Shown here one piece after another: positions 53,820 to 63,989 of a stretch of DNA of 64,000 nucleotides. Below the pieces are notes generated by a model that made no database searches, had not been told where the DNA came from, and saw nothing but the letters and a program-made list of their open reading frames with translations. Each line of letters starts with the position of its first letter. The stretch's first letter is position 1. The DNA is taken from NCBI GenBank assembly GCA_030272585.1, contig BSYQ01000001.1:4898001-4962000 (forward strand), written 5' to 3'. The stretch is from Bryopsis sp. KO-2023 (taxonomy: Eukaryota; Chlorophyta; Ulvophyceae; Bryopsidales; Bryopsidaceae). Made by a program: the position numbers and the translations under genes.

Positions 53820-56800
53820 ACAGAGCCCAGACTCGTTCGGCGAAACGCAGAAGGGCACTCCGTCACAGATATAAGCAGCGCCAGAAACTTCTTAGAAAAG
53901 AAAGGTTAGCTCGAAATGCAGAAGTGAATAAAAGAGCACAAGGGGAAATAGAAAAGAATGCTACCCAAGGTGCAGAGGGATCGATTATGAGTGCTAAGTT
54001 GGAAACTCGATCCAGTAAGTGCAGCACGCTTACTAGGACAAGTTCAGAATCAAGTTCGGAACCTGTCGACTCTGTTCATGGAGACCTTGGTAGTCCTGAA
54101 GGAACTAAGAATTCGGTATCGTTCCCGCCTCAAGGAACGAAACGAAGTCCGGAAGGAAGGGAACCCGCAAGGGAATCAAATAAGCCTGCCACTCGCTCAC
54201 CACCAACTGACGAGTCAGCAGCCCCTGTTCAGGGAACAGGTAGAGGACAAAAAGTGGATGAAGGTCAGTATTCACCTTCTGAGCGTATGTTACCACTAGG
54301 AGGTCCTAACCATTTGAAATTTATGGGATATGAGATCCGAGCCAGATTAGGAGGAGTACCGATCTCCGCCTATGTTGATTGTGGTGCAACGGAGAACTAC
54401 ATTACCAAGAAACTAGTTACGAGACTGAAACTCGAAACAACCGAGTGCAAAAAGGGAGTCACTTTGGCGGACGGAACCCTATGTTCACTTGATCGGCGAT
54501 GCGAAGACTTGCAGCTCAGGATGGGTACTTATACCACAACCCTTTCCGCAGACGTCTTCCCAAACCTTTCATATGACATGATACTAGGGCTTCCTTGGTT
54601 GATGCAGACCAATCCCAAACTGGACTTTGCAACAGGCACGCTCAAAGTTCCAGTGGGTGCTGGATGGACAACTGTTCCTATGAAGGAACGACCATCAGAC
54701 TACTTACAGCACCTAGCACCGGCTATTGATACAGTCTCAGCGAAGAAGTTATTCTCGCTCGTGAAGAACAGTCCAGAAGTTGATCAGGCATACCTTGTGG
54801 TTGTGCGACCAACCACCCCGGAAGATATGGCACATCTCATGCAGTATCCATATCCGGGAATTCCAGAAGAGCGGTTGAACGCTACTGGAACCACACCAGC
54901 TTATCTCCAGCCAGATGTGGAAAAGGTACTGCATTCGGGTCTCGACCCAAGGATCAAGGCTGTCCTCACAAGTTTCAAGGATGTGTTCCCGAAAGACTTA
55001 CCACCCGGCGTTCCTCCAGTCAGAAAAGGCCACGAATTTAAGGTGGACCTGGAGGACGAACAAATGACCCCAATCCACCGTCCCTTGTACAAACTCTCTC
55101 CAGCCGAGCTGGACGAAGTTAGGACACAGGTGGATTACCTCCTCGAACAAAGGAAGATCCGACCCTCCGAGAGTCCCTGGGGCGCACCCATACTCTTTGT
55201 TCCCAAGAAAGACGGAGGGTTGAGAATGTGTGTGGATTACCGTTGGATCAACAAATTCACGGTAAAGAATAGGTATCCACTCCCTCTTCCTGAGGAGTTA
55301 ATGGACTGTCTCGCCAGAGCGAAGATCTATACGAAGATCGACCTCCGCTCAGGCTACTGGCAGTTTCCCGTTCGACCCAAGGATACTCCCAAGACGGCAT
55401 TCCGGACGAGATACGGACATTTCGAATTTCTCGTGTGTCCGTTCGGAATGACCAACTGCCCAGCCCAGTTCCAGACCATGGTCAGGATTTGCTGGGGGAG
55501 TTCCTTGACGAGTTTGTAGTGGTGTTTATCGACGACATTCTGGTCTTTTCCAACTCGGTGGAAGAGCACGTCGAGCACCTAAAACTGGTCTTTGAACGGT
55601 TGCGGAAACATAAGTTATACGCAAAAGCCAGTAAGTGCGAAGTAGGGGTAGCAGAGACGGACTACCTGGGGTATCATTTGTCGGAAAAAGGCCTTCAACC
55701 GATGCAAGATAAGGTTAAGGCTATTCAACAATGGAAGGAGTTAACTTCGGTCACTGATGTGCGAAGTTTCCTGGGAATGGTGTCTTACTATCGTAAGTTC
55801 ATTCCTGAGTTCGCTAGGATTGCGAGTCCCTTGACAGATCTAACCAAGAAGGATACTGTCTGGGAATGGGGGCTGAACCAACGCAATGCCTACAACGAAC
55901 TTAAGGATCGGATTAGCCGCGCACCGATCTTACTCCTTCCTGATCCGGCTAAGGAGTACACCGTAATAACGGATGCATCTGGAACTGCATATGGAGCGGT
56001 TCTTACCCAGGATCATGGGAAAGGTTTGCAACCAATTGCATACCTTTCCAGACGATTAAAACCAGCTGAAACGCGATACTCCGCATATGAGCGGGAGCTG
56101 GGGGCAATAGCATATGCTTTAGCCCAGTGGCGACACTACCTTGAGGGATGCGATGGGGGTGTGAAGGTGTTGACGGACCACAAACCGATCACCCACTTCA
56201 TGAACCAGAGCACGTTGTCGCGGACCCAAACCCGGTGGTTAAACTCAGGGTTTTTCCAATCCATAGGTCCAAAAATCGTCTATATCCAGGGGAAAGCCAA
56301 TGTCTTGGCTGATGCGTTATCCCGGAGCCTTTCTGGTCCGCCAGACCAGCTCAATAACCTCTCCACTTGGGAAGTGGCAGAGAAGGAGGCATGGAAAAAG
56401 GCTTTGAGAAGTGATGAACAACTCAAGCCTATCTTTGAAAGGATGGAACGAGAGGTTTCTCCGCAATACAAGCTGGACGACGGGTTCTTGTATTATACCA
56501 AGACAGACCCAGGTCCTAGTTTGCTTGTGGTCCCTGCTTCTTTCCAGAAACGGATTCTGGAAGAGCATCACGACGTTCCCAGTGCCGGTCATGTTGGAGC
56601 AGACCGCATGACCGAAGTACTTACCCGCAGTTACTGGTGGAAAGGCGTTGGGTTAGCCGTAAAGGCATACGTAAAAACGTGCCCAACTTGTCAACTAAAC
56701 AAATCGGACTTGCAAAGACAGAAAGGTCTTTTGCAGCCGTTGCCTATCCCAGACCAGAAATGGGAACAGATCACGACGGACTTGGTTACCGACCTACCGT

Positions 56801-57885
56801 CTTCCCATGGCTTCACAGCAATCGCTGTCTTTGTAGACCGATTGACGAAGTATGCGAGGTTCGTACCCTGTAACAAAACTATCACGGCGCCAGAATACGC
56901 AAAGCTGTTCGTGGAGAACATATACAAACACTACGGGCTGCCTAAAATCATAGTTTCGGATCGGGATCCAAGGTTCACAAGTTTGTTCTGGACCTCCCAT
57001 TTCAAACTTTTAGGTACCCAGCTCCGGATGAGTACTGCATACCATCCTCAAACGGATGGGCAGTCGGAAGTCACCATCCGGGTGCTGGAGGATTTCCTGC
57101 GTCCGTATGTGGAACGGTACCCAGACCGTTGGGTGGATTATTTGCCGACCGCGGAATTTGCCGCAAATAATTCACGGAATGTCTCCACAGGCTACGCGCC
57201 AGCCCATCTTCTGTATGGCCAGAACATGGGGCAGATAGTTGTTGCCAGGAAGGGAGTTCGGACGGGCGATGAATCGGAAATGGCGGCTGAGATGGTACGT
57301 CGAATGGACGACCAAATGCGAAACGCTAAGGCGAAATACGCAGAGGCACAGAACCGCATGTGCACCTCAGCAAACAAACGTCGAAGGAAAGTGGATTTTC
57401 AGGTTGGCGATGAAGTGCTGGTACAAAGCAAGTATCTTCCCCTTGCTTCACTTCAGAAAATCCCACCGAAAATCCGCCGGCGATTTGTTGGACCTTTCCG
57501 GGTGGCTAGCCGAATTGGGGCTGTCGCCTACCGTCTTGACCTTCCCGACCACTGGAAAATCCACCCAACTTTCCATGTGTCGAAACTGAAGGCTTACTCT
57601 CGGCTTGATGACGATCAGCGAGAGATAGACGCTCCAGAGGGGGAGCTAGTGGATGGAACCATCGAATTCGAGGTCGAGCGCATCCTCAGAGATCGGGGCA
57701 CTACTCGCAAGGAGTACCTGATCCTTTGGAAGGGCTACGATTTGATGGAATCCACCTGGGAGCCAGAAAGCCACCTGGCCAATGCCCAGGACTTGCTTAA
57801 GGAGTACTTAGCCAACAAACCGGAGAATAAACAAGTGACCCAGTCTAAGAAAAAGACTAGGGCCCAACGCAGAACTCGAACCTAA
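53768..57885 (+). pseudogene. Pol of element B: protease, RT, RNase H, integrase, chromodomain; one frameshift
   Basis: Two overlapping frames, 53768-55519 and 55435-57885. Their sequences fit one protein if a single base is missing near 55483, just before the RT catalytic box. Motifs: protease YVDCGAT (Cys where Ser/Thr is usual) and [32 protein letters not shown] and FIDD; RNase H TDASG and ADALSR; integrase HHCC (around HHDVPSAGH and CPTC); core Asp (TDLVTD), SDRDPRF and the Glu of DGQSE; GPFRV module; and a chromodomain ending the protein (EYLILWKGYDLMESTWEPE). The chromodomain may direct insertion to certain chromatin. The broken frame makes this copy inactive unless complemented. Confidence 0.9.
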
Positions 57886-58207
57886 ACAGGGATCATTACC
57901 ACTCTGTTCACGCTCGACTTAATACTATCCTTCCAGCTGGGGGAAAAATATTCAGCCGAGAAAGTCGATTTGGAACACTATCCAGATGGGATACCAAAAA
58001 GACCTAGGAAAAGAGCACCAAGTAGAACTCCCGGAAAAGCCTAGGGAAAGTTTCCATCTTTTCCTAGGGAAAGTTTCCATCTTTTCCGGCGAACGGGTTG
58101 CTATTTTTTCCCGTGACAGAACTGTGAACGGTTCGCAGGACGGGCTAGGGGTCAGTTTCCTTTCCGGGGAGGTTTACCTAACGCACAACTCACACGCTCA
58201 TAGCGAC
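57886..58207 (+). other. 3' tail of element B or junction with element 3
   Basis: Contains a purine run near 57940, repeated AAAGTTTCCATCTTTTCC (58048-58088) like the leader sequence near 50880, and no LTR copy. The start of the element 3 LTR is not defined. Confidence 0.4.
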
Positions 58208-58744
58208 TGACAACAGGTGATGGGGACATTGGATCAAGTGATGGGTTAATGTCCGACCTGGAGGTCACGTGATTGCGCCGCAGGTGGAACTGAGTTGACA
58301 TAAGCAAGTTAGGGTAAAATCAAATAGGCACAAACCCGTGTGGTGACGGCGACCTCCATAGAGTGTCACGTTACCGAGGTACGTTAGCTAATACGCCTAG
58401 CGTATCTTAAAGCGGACTTGCGATCATTTTGGCCTGGTTATTCTCGGCGCGCATACAGAAAAGTCGGAGACTAGTCGGAGAACTAAGCGCAGCCAGAAAA
58501 AGAGAATGTGTGACAGTTCTAAAGTGCGAGAGGTGGGATTTGATCCCGGGACCTCTCAGTATCGAGTCTAGTAACGGTCGCTGGTGCGAACCAGTGAGCT
58601 ACGGTTGTCATATCGGTTAGAACGGTTATGTAGCCGTCTGACCGGGTGACGTAATATGATGTGATAGAGTGAGGGAACGGATGATCGTGTGTGACTGTAT
58701 CCGGACGGTGTAGTCCGGGGTCACGTGAGCTGAAGTTGCAGCCA

Positions 58745-58820
58745 GTTACGGTTGTGACCGTTGACGGGATTCGAACCCGGGTCAACGGTTGACGAGTCTT
58801 AAGGCTTCTCGCCTTAGACC
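58745..58820 (-). ncRNA. tRNA-Leu-like relic within LTR of element 3
   Basis: The minus strand has the D-arm-like CGGTCTAAGGCG and anticodon-like CCTTAAGA of Leu tRNAs, and a T-arm CGGGTTCGAATCCCG. The flanks of the T-arm form an extended stem (CCGTTGAC / GTCAACGG) instead of a normal acceptor, so it is tRNA-derived but unlikely to be a working tRNA. Confidence 0.4.
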
Positions 58821-58877
58821 GTGTTGTTCTTGTATTGTAAGTCCTTTAAGTCTTTCCATCCCCCGCGTCCTTACAAG

Positions 58878-58889
58878 TGGTTTCGGAGC
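58878..58889 (+). other. Primer binding site of element 3
   Basis: TGGTTTCGGAGC two bases after the LTR end; same primer site as elements 1, A, B and the small LTR element. Confidence 0.8.
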
Positions 58890-58969
58890 GAAGTGTACAG
58901 GGCTACACCCAAACGATCGGGCAGCCTGTGATATTGGGTTCATCGTGAGAGACCGGGGAAAGAACCAGA

Positions 58970-60535
58970 ATGTCGGCGGAGGACGTTAATAACCTGTTGG
59001 AGGCGGTGGCGGCACTCAAGACGGGGTGCAAAGCACTGGAAGACCGAATCGGGGAACTCGAAGGGTTGGAGATAAAGACAGAAATCGCAAACATCCACAA
59101 AGCAGGACAGAACGTGGAGAAGCTGGTGAATAAGCATGGCGACGAGTTCGCAAAGGTTCACAAGGCAGGCTTGGCAGTCGAAAAGCTCGCGCATAAGCAT
59201 GGAGAGTCCTTACAGAAACTGTCGACGGCAGTCGGCAAGCTTGATGAAGCTGGGGCCGGGCTACAGGATAAAGTCAAAACTGTAAAGGAGAAAGTTGCTG
59301 AGCTTGGAACTACGAACGAAACCAGACATGTCGAGACGACCGGGAAACTGGAACTGCTGGAGAAATCGGCGGGTGACGTCCGAGCAGACATGCTGAAAGT
59401 TCGACAGGCGGGCACGAAACTGGAGCAGAAACTGTCGAAAGTGACCCTCGACAGCCAAGCGAACCACCAGAAACTAATGCAGAAGCTGGACGAACTAACG
59501 TTGAGCCAGACCCTACGGGAAACCCAGGCGATGGAGTTTCGGACGGATACGGATGCAAAGATCTCTACCCTGGTGGCTACTATGACGGAACTAACCGAGC
59601 AGCAGTCGACGGCGCAGTCGGCTGTGGGCATTAACTTGGAGGCTGGGTCAAGCATGCACAAAAAACTACTGGAACTGCAAGAGCAAATGGCAACCCAGAA
59701 GAGCGACCTCCAAGCATCGTTACTGGCAGCAAAACACGAACTGGAGCAAAAGTTCCGACAAGTGAGAGCGACGAGTGGAGTGACGAGTGGAGGTTCTGCA
59801 GGGCCATCTATACCTGATGTGTGGAACTTTGCGCCTATCCGGCTGGGGAATCCTCCTCAGTTCTTTGGGAAAACGGGAGAAGGAGCATCCGACTGGGTGG
59901 AGAGTATGGAAACTTATTTTGTGGCGTCTGGATGTCCTGTGAACAAAAGGGCGTTACTGGCGTCGACGGTGTTGAGAGGAGCTGCGCAGGAATGGTTTAC
60001 TGTTAAGAAAGCGTCCAACCCGGACGTGTTGGCGAGCTGGGAGACTCTGGGGCAGGAGATTATCGAATATTTCGACCCCTTCGACAAAGCAGAAACAGCC
60101 AGAGACCAACTGTTCCGGTTATCACACAAGAAAGGAACGCTCAGGGAGCATATCGCTTTGTTTGCCAAACTCCTGCTGAAGACTCCCACTATGAGCACCG
60201 AGGACAAGGTGCATCTCTTCACGCACTCTCTACAGGCGAAGATAAAATCCCACGTTTTCCTAAACCGTCCCCACACATTTGATGAAGCCGTCCAGTTGGC
60301 ACTGCAAGCAGATCGGGCTGCAGGCCGAGCAGGAAACGACCAGACTCCTTGGTACCCAAAACAAAACCGGCAGTATGACGATAAGATGGAGATTGGCGCA
60401 GTGTCAGGAGAGAAGTGGAACCAGTCGTCACCCAAGAAAGGGAAATGTCATAACTGCGGAAAGTTTGGGCATTTCGCGAGAGAATGTCGATCGAAGAAGA
60501 AGGGTGGCCAAAACAAGTCGTCGGGAAACGAGTAG
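58970..60535 (+). CDS. Gag of element 3 (521 aa)
   Basis: Residues 1 to about 270 are a long helical coiled coil with repeated V-E-K-L and H-K-A-G motifs. A Retrotrans_gag-type domain follows (about 295-430, with SDWVESMETYFVASG and LRGAAQEWF), then a CCHC zinc knuckle CHNCGKFGHFAREC and a Lys-rich tail. The coding DNA is CpG rich. The stop TAG lies four bases after a canonical slippery heptamer that leads into the protease frame. Confidence 0.9.
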   Translation: MSAEDVNNLLEAVAALKTGCKALEDRIGELEGLEIKTEIANIHKAGQNVEKLVNKHGDEFAKVHKAGLAVEKLAHKHGESLQKLSTAVGKLDEAGAGLQDKVKTVKEKVAELGTTNETRHVETTGKLELLEKSAGDVRADMLKVRQAGTKLEQKLSKVTLDSQANHQKLMQKLDELTLSQTLRETQAMEFRTDTDAKISTLVATMTELTEQQSTAQSAVGINLEAGSSMHKKLLELQEQMATQKSDLQASLLAAKHELEQKFRQVRATSGVTSGGSAGPSIPDVWNFAPIRLGNPPQFFGKTGEGASDWVESMETYFVASGCPVNKRALLASTVLRGAAQEWFTVKKASNPDVLASWETLGQEIIEYFDPFDKAETARDQLFRLSHKKGTLREHIALFAKLLLKTPTMSTEDKVHLFTHSLQAKIKSHVFLNRPHTFDEAVQLALQADRAAGRAGNDQTPWYPKQNRQYDDKMEIGAVSGEKWNQSSPKKGKCHNCGKFGHFARECRSKKKGGQNKSSGNE

Positions 60536-61931
60536 GGCCTCCCTGGACCAGGCCAGGAGGGGCGTCAAAGAAACCTGGACATGCAAATGTGATGTCGGAA
60601 ATGTCGTCGGAAAGTCGTCAGAATGGTTCTCAAGACAAGGAAGGATTACAAGGAAATCAGAGGAATGTCAGTGATGGGAAGGTGCTAGTGGTCGATAAGG
60701 TTGAAGGGGGAACATCTAAAGGATCTCCTGAGAATGGTGCTCAGGCAAAGGCAGGATCCAGATGTAAAACATCTTCATCTTATTTGGGAAGGTTTGGGGG
60801 AGGGAAGCTTGCCAGATCCAGTACCTCAGATTCGAGGCCTGGCAAAGGGGATCCGGTCAGCAACAAAGCTAAGGGATCCATCCCCACAGTGTTGGGACAG
60901 TCAGAACAGAAATCCCCTGAGATGGAAGGGATAACAAAGGACAGTCTACAGTCCTCCCCTCCAAAAGGATCAGTGGTGATGCAGAAACAGCTACAGTCAA
61001 TCAAGGAATCCACATCTAAGCCCAGAGAGGTCCTCACAGCCTCAGGAGTATGGAAATCCATACATGCAAAAGAGGAATCACAAGGGGGTCATGGGATTCA
61101 CAAGCAAGTCAGATTCTCATCATCAACTGAGACACATTGTCCAACACCAAACCAAGATACAGAGGAGAAAATGGTGACAGGGAAATTGGGATCAGTGGGT
61201 CAAGGAGACCTGGGATCCACCCTGCTATATGTGCCTGGAAAATTGAAACAACAGACAGTCAAATGTCTTATTGACAGTGGAGCTACTGGTGATTTTATAG
61301 ATGTCACCACAGCCCAAGACAATGCATTGAAAATCATCAGGGATGAACATCTGTCAGTGGAATTAGCTGATGGATCCAGAATCCTGCTAAAGGAGAAAGC
61401 ACTGATCAGACTCAGGTTGGGTCCATGGGTGATTAAGAGGACCTTCTGGATGGTGCCAAATTTAAAGCATAAGATCATACTGGGAAAAGCTTGGCTGGTT
61501 GACCACAACCCACACATTGACTGGAGGAGTCATGTGATCACCATCTGCAAGCCTAACAAAGTCCCAATCAAGCTACAAGGATTCCATCCAAAGGTAGCAG
61601 CAGTCCAGGATCCACAAGAGATCAATCTCCTCTCAGCCAGTGAAGCTAAGAAATGTTTGAAGAACAGAGATGGAGAGGCTTACCTGGTGCTGGTCAGGAA
61701 AGTTCAGGATCCCCAGGAATCAGGGGAAATCAATGCAGCCAAGCAAATCAGGAATCCTGGTGAAGCAAAGGCAGTCAAGGGTACAGAGGATGGTACAGAT
61801 GCTAATTTCAAGAGCATGGTTGATGGACTGGATGATGAGCTACAAGAGCTGAAGGATGTCCTGAATGACTATAAGGATGTCTTCCCAATGGATTTACCAG
61901 ACCATCTACCACCTCACAGACCATGGGATAT
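60484..61931 (+). pseudogene. Protease region of element 3, pol frame truncated by element 4
   Basis: -1 frame relative to gag. A long Ser/Gly/Lys-rich linker precedes an aspartic protease (CLIDSGATGDFID) and LGKAWLVDHNP. The frame then reaches the conserved pre-RT segment DYKDVFPMDLPDHLPPHRPW and is cut at 61931 by the LTR of element 4. The DNA from about 60856 to 61931 has no CpG dinucleotide. Confidence 0.85.
60523..60529 (+). promoter_or_regulatory. Canonical -1 frameshift heptamer GGGAAAC (element 3)
   Basis: In the gag frame it reads G GGA AAC, a perfect X XXY YYZ site, four bases before the gag stop. The -1 frame is open from here into protease. The same heptamer is a known retroviral gag-pro slip site. 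Confidence 0.75.
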
Positions 61932-62105
61932 TGTTAGGTCCCTGTAGGTTTTAGTGAGTCGTTGCTGAAGTTGAGACTGGGGTCACACACTTTCACAAAC
62001 CAGAGAATTAATTTTACAAGTGTTCTCTCTGAACTTAACCCCCTAGAACCCGTACTAACCCGTACTACACACTCGTACTGCAAAATGAGTGCGATCAACG
62101 TATCA
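61932..62105 (-). repeat. 3' LTR of element 4 (174 bp)
   Basis: On the minus strand it begins TGATACGTTG and ends GACCTAACA. The left border coincides with the break in the element 3 open frame. The right border adjoins the purine tract. Confidence 0.65.
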
Positions 62106-62255
62106 ACTACTCCCCCCCCCCCCCCCAAAGGGTGTCCACACCCGTAGAAGAACCCAAAAAGAAAGAAAAAGAAAAGAAAAGAAAAGAAAAGAAAACCCCC
62201 AAGGAAAAACTGTCTCTGTCCGGCTCTGACGCTCTGGCTCTGGCTCCGCGCTCTC

Positions 62256-63989
62256 TCACTCTGTCTCTGAGTCCAAGCCCTCGAGATCCCACATCGTTCG
62301 TAGGATGTATGTCAGCCGGGATCCAAGCTCCTTGACACCGGTTTTCGAGGGGAAGGCTGCGGATTTGACCCGACACACCTGACATGGTAAGGTGAGCTGA
62401 TCAGTGGTGTCCGGGGATGGAAGCGATGGGAGCGGAAGGAAATCCTCCGCACGTTTCCCGAGGCGAAGATGCTCCGCGGTCATATCGAGCGGCCGGATAC
62501 TTTTATCCGCGAGCCACCGATTGATGACCCGATCCATTACATGATGATGGGGCCAGTGTGTAGGGCAAACGTAGTGTGCCCCACAACTGGTTTTTACCCC
62601 GACACCATGTTGCGTTCCCGCGCAGTAATAGCACTTCGTTCCCGCGAGTGCTGGATCGTGCGTGCCTTTGATCTTCTTGAGCGCTGCACGCAACTCTTTC
62701 GCGTCCTTCGCGCGTGTGCGTTTCTTCCCCCGCTTGGTGCTTTTCTCCGCGCCCTTTTTGGCCGCTTCCTTCACTTTTTCCGCATCCGCCTGAGTCGACG
62801 GCTCCCCTTTCTTGGTTTCAGCGGTTGTCTTTTTCTCCGCGTCCGCCTTCTTTTGTTTTCCCGCGTCCGCATGTGTTTTCTCCGCGTCCGCCTTTTGTTT
62901 TTCTGCAGCCGCCTTTTTCTCCGCATGTGTTTTCTCCGCGTCCGCCTGTTGTTTTTCCGCGGCCGCCTTTTTCTCCGCGGCTGCTTTCTTTTTCTCCGCA
63001 AGTGCTTTGAGCATTGCTGCTTTGACGAGTGCTTTTGTTTGTGCGTCCTCCGCGCTCAGCGGTGGTTTTGAACCTGTCGGTTCTTCCGCTAGGACGTCTT
63101 CGTTGTCGTCATCGTCAAGGGAACTCTGGGGTGGTTTCGCCAGCTGCTGTGAGATATTTTCCGCTGCCCCGTCTATCCGGCTCAACCAGTCGTTCACTTG
63201 GTCCAAATTGTGCGCCTTCGTAAGGTCTACGTTTGTGATGGTTATCTCTTTGACCTTATGCATATCGACCTGATCTTTTATCCGGCCATCCCTCACCAAC
63301 TGCGCCTGTGTTTTCGCGGTGTCCAGACGTACTCCCACGAGTCCGTGTGAGAAACTCGCGAGTGACTGCGGAATGTCCATGAGGCTGGCCCGAAGCCGGC
63401 TGACCTCAACTTTGGACGCCACCAACTCGGACATTAACACGCGGGCAGTCGTGCTGCTGCAGAAATTGTCTCCTTTTTCCGCCTTGGCGAGAGCTGCTTT
63501 TGTGGCCGTCAGCTCTTTTTGGACCGTGGCGAGGTGCTTGTAGCGTTTCTCCGCCTCGCTGATGAGCTGCTTGTTTTCCTTGTGATACCATTCGGTATCC
63601 GCCTGAGCTTTGATGGCTGTTTTCCGGGAGAGGGCCAGATCGGTGGTCAGCTGGGTGATTTCCTTTGCTTTCGCGGAAATTTCTTGATTCCGCGCGGAAA
63701 TGGTTTGATCCTTTGCGGAATTTTCTTCCTCTTTCGCGGATAACTCTCTTTTGATGGTCTTGAGTTCCGCTTCCGCACCGCGGGCTTTCACTTGAGCATC
63801 ACTCAACTGCTGTTGAAGAGCCCGGTATCGATTTGTCCAATCCGCCTCCAGCTTAGTTTTTTCCGCCGCCCTTTCCTCTTTTGTTTCCCGGAGTTCCGCC
63901 GCCAGCTCACAGATTTCCGCCTCCTGCTCATCCCTTTTTGTCACACCCTCCTGAAGCTTCGTGTGTAATTTTTCGTAATCCGCCGCCAC
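62256..63989 (-). CDS. Accessory ORF of element 4: long coiled coil plus C-terminal Cys/His domain (577 aa)
   Basis: Same position (last ORF before the 3' LTR), orientation and plan as the 450-aa ORF of element 1. Residues 1 to about 170 are a strong coiled coil. About 170-300 are mixed helical with an acidic patch. About 315-440 are an Ala/Glu/Lys repeat helix (AEKKAAAEKQ type) ending in a basic KRGKKRTRAK patch. Then comes the Cys/His cluster C453, C456, C469, H472, C475 and C536-C539-R, i.e. CxxC-x12-CxxHxxC ... CxxCR, plus a run of His after C475. No signal peptide or membrane span. The DNA is very CpG rich. The true start could be outside the window. No family recognised. Confidence 0.75.
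   Translation of the reverse strand: MAADYEKLHTKLQEGVTKRDEQEAEICELAAELRETKEERAAEKTKLEADWTNRYRALQQQLSDAQVKARGAEAELKTIKRELSAKEEENSAKDQTISARNQEISAKAKEITQLTTDLALSRKTAIKAQADTEWYHKENKQLISEAEKRYKHLATVQKELTATKAALAKAEKGDNFCSSTTARVLMSELVASKVEVSRLRASLMDIPQSLASFSHGLVGVRLDTAKTQAQLVRDGRIKDQVDMHKVKEITITNVDLTKAHNLDQVNDWLSRIDGAAENISQQLAKPPQSSLDDDDNEDVLAEEPTGSKPPLSAEDAQTKALVKAAMLKALAEKKKAAAEKKAAAEKQQADAEKTHAEKKAAAEKQKADAEKTHADAGKQKKADAEKKTTAETKKGEPSTQADAEKVKEAAKKGAEKSTKRGKKRTRAKDAKELRAALKKIKGTHDPALAGTKCYYCAGTQHGVGVKTSCGAHYVCPTHWPHHHVMDRVINRWLADKSIRPLDMTAEHLRLGKRAEDFLPLPSLPSPDTTDQLTLPCQVCRVKSAAFPSKTGVKELGSRLTYILRTMWDLEGLDSETE

Larger units (their letters stand above)
50150..58207 (+). mobile_element. Ty3/Gypsy chromovirus, element B (3' LTR not found)
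   Basis: 5' LTR 50150-50322 (173 bp, TGATAGTAGT ... TTATCA, with CT and GT repeats near 50255-50290), primer binding site 50325-50336, leader, gag 50982-53819, pol 53768-57885 in the -1 frame with one internal frameshift, and a C-terminal chromodomain. A purine run GGGGGAAAAA lies near 57940, but no copy of the LTR follows before element 3 begins, so the 3' end is deleted or replaced. The right limit given here is only the presumed start of element 3. Confidence 0.85.
58208..61931 (+). mobile_element. Ty3/Gypsy element 3 (gag-protease), disrupted by element 4
   Basis: The LTR ends at 58875 (TTACA), two bases, then the primer binding site TGGTTTCGGAGC at 58878-58889. Gag 58970-60535, protease frame 60484-61931. 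The open frame stops being retroelement-like exactly at 61931, where the LTR of element 4 begins; RT and the rest are absent from the window. The LTR start at 58208 (TGACAACAGG) is a guess. The LTR region contains tRNA-like sequences. Confidence 0.75.

Noticed and set aside
58530-58620. Possible tRNA gene on the minus strand
   Set aside because: A and B boxes are present but no acceptor or anticodon stem could be formed; mentioned only as a relic.
62469-63273. Plus-strand ORFs of 150-200 aa rich in Phe, Ser and Cys
   Set aside because: Antisense to the Ala/Glu/Lys repeats of the element 4 ORF.
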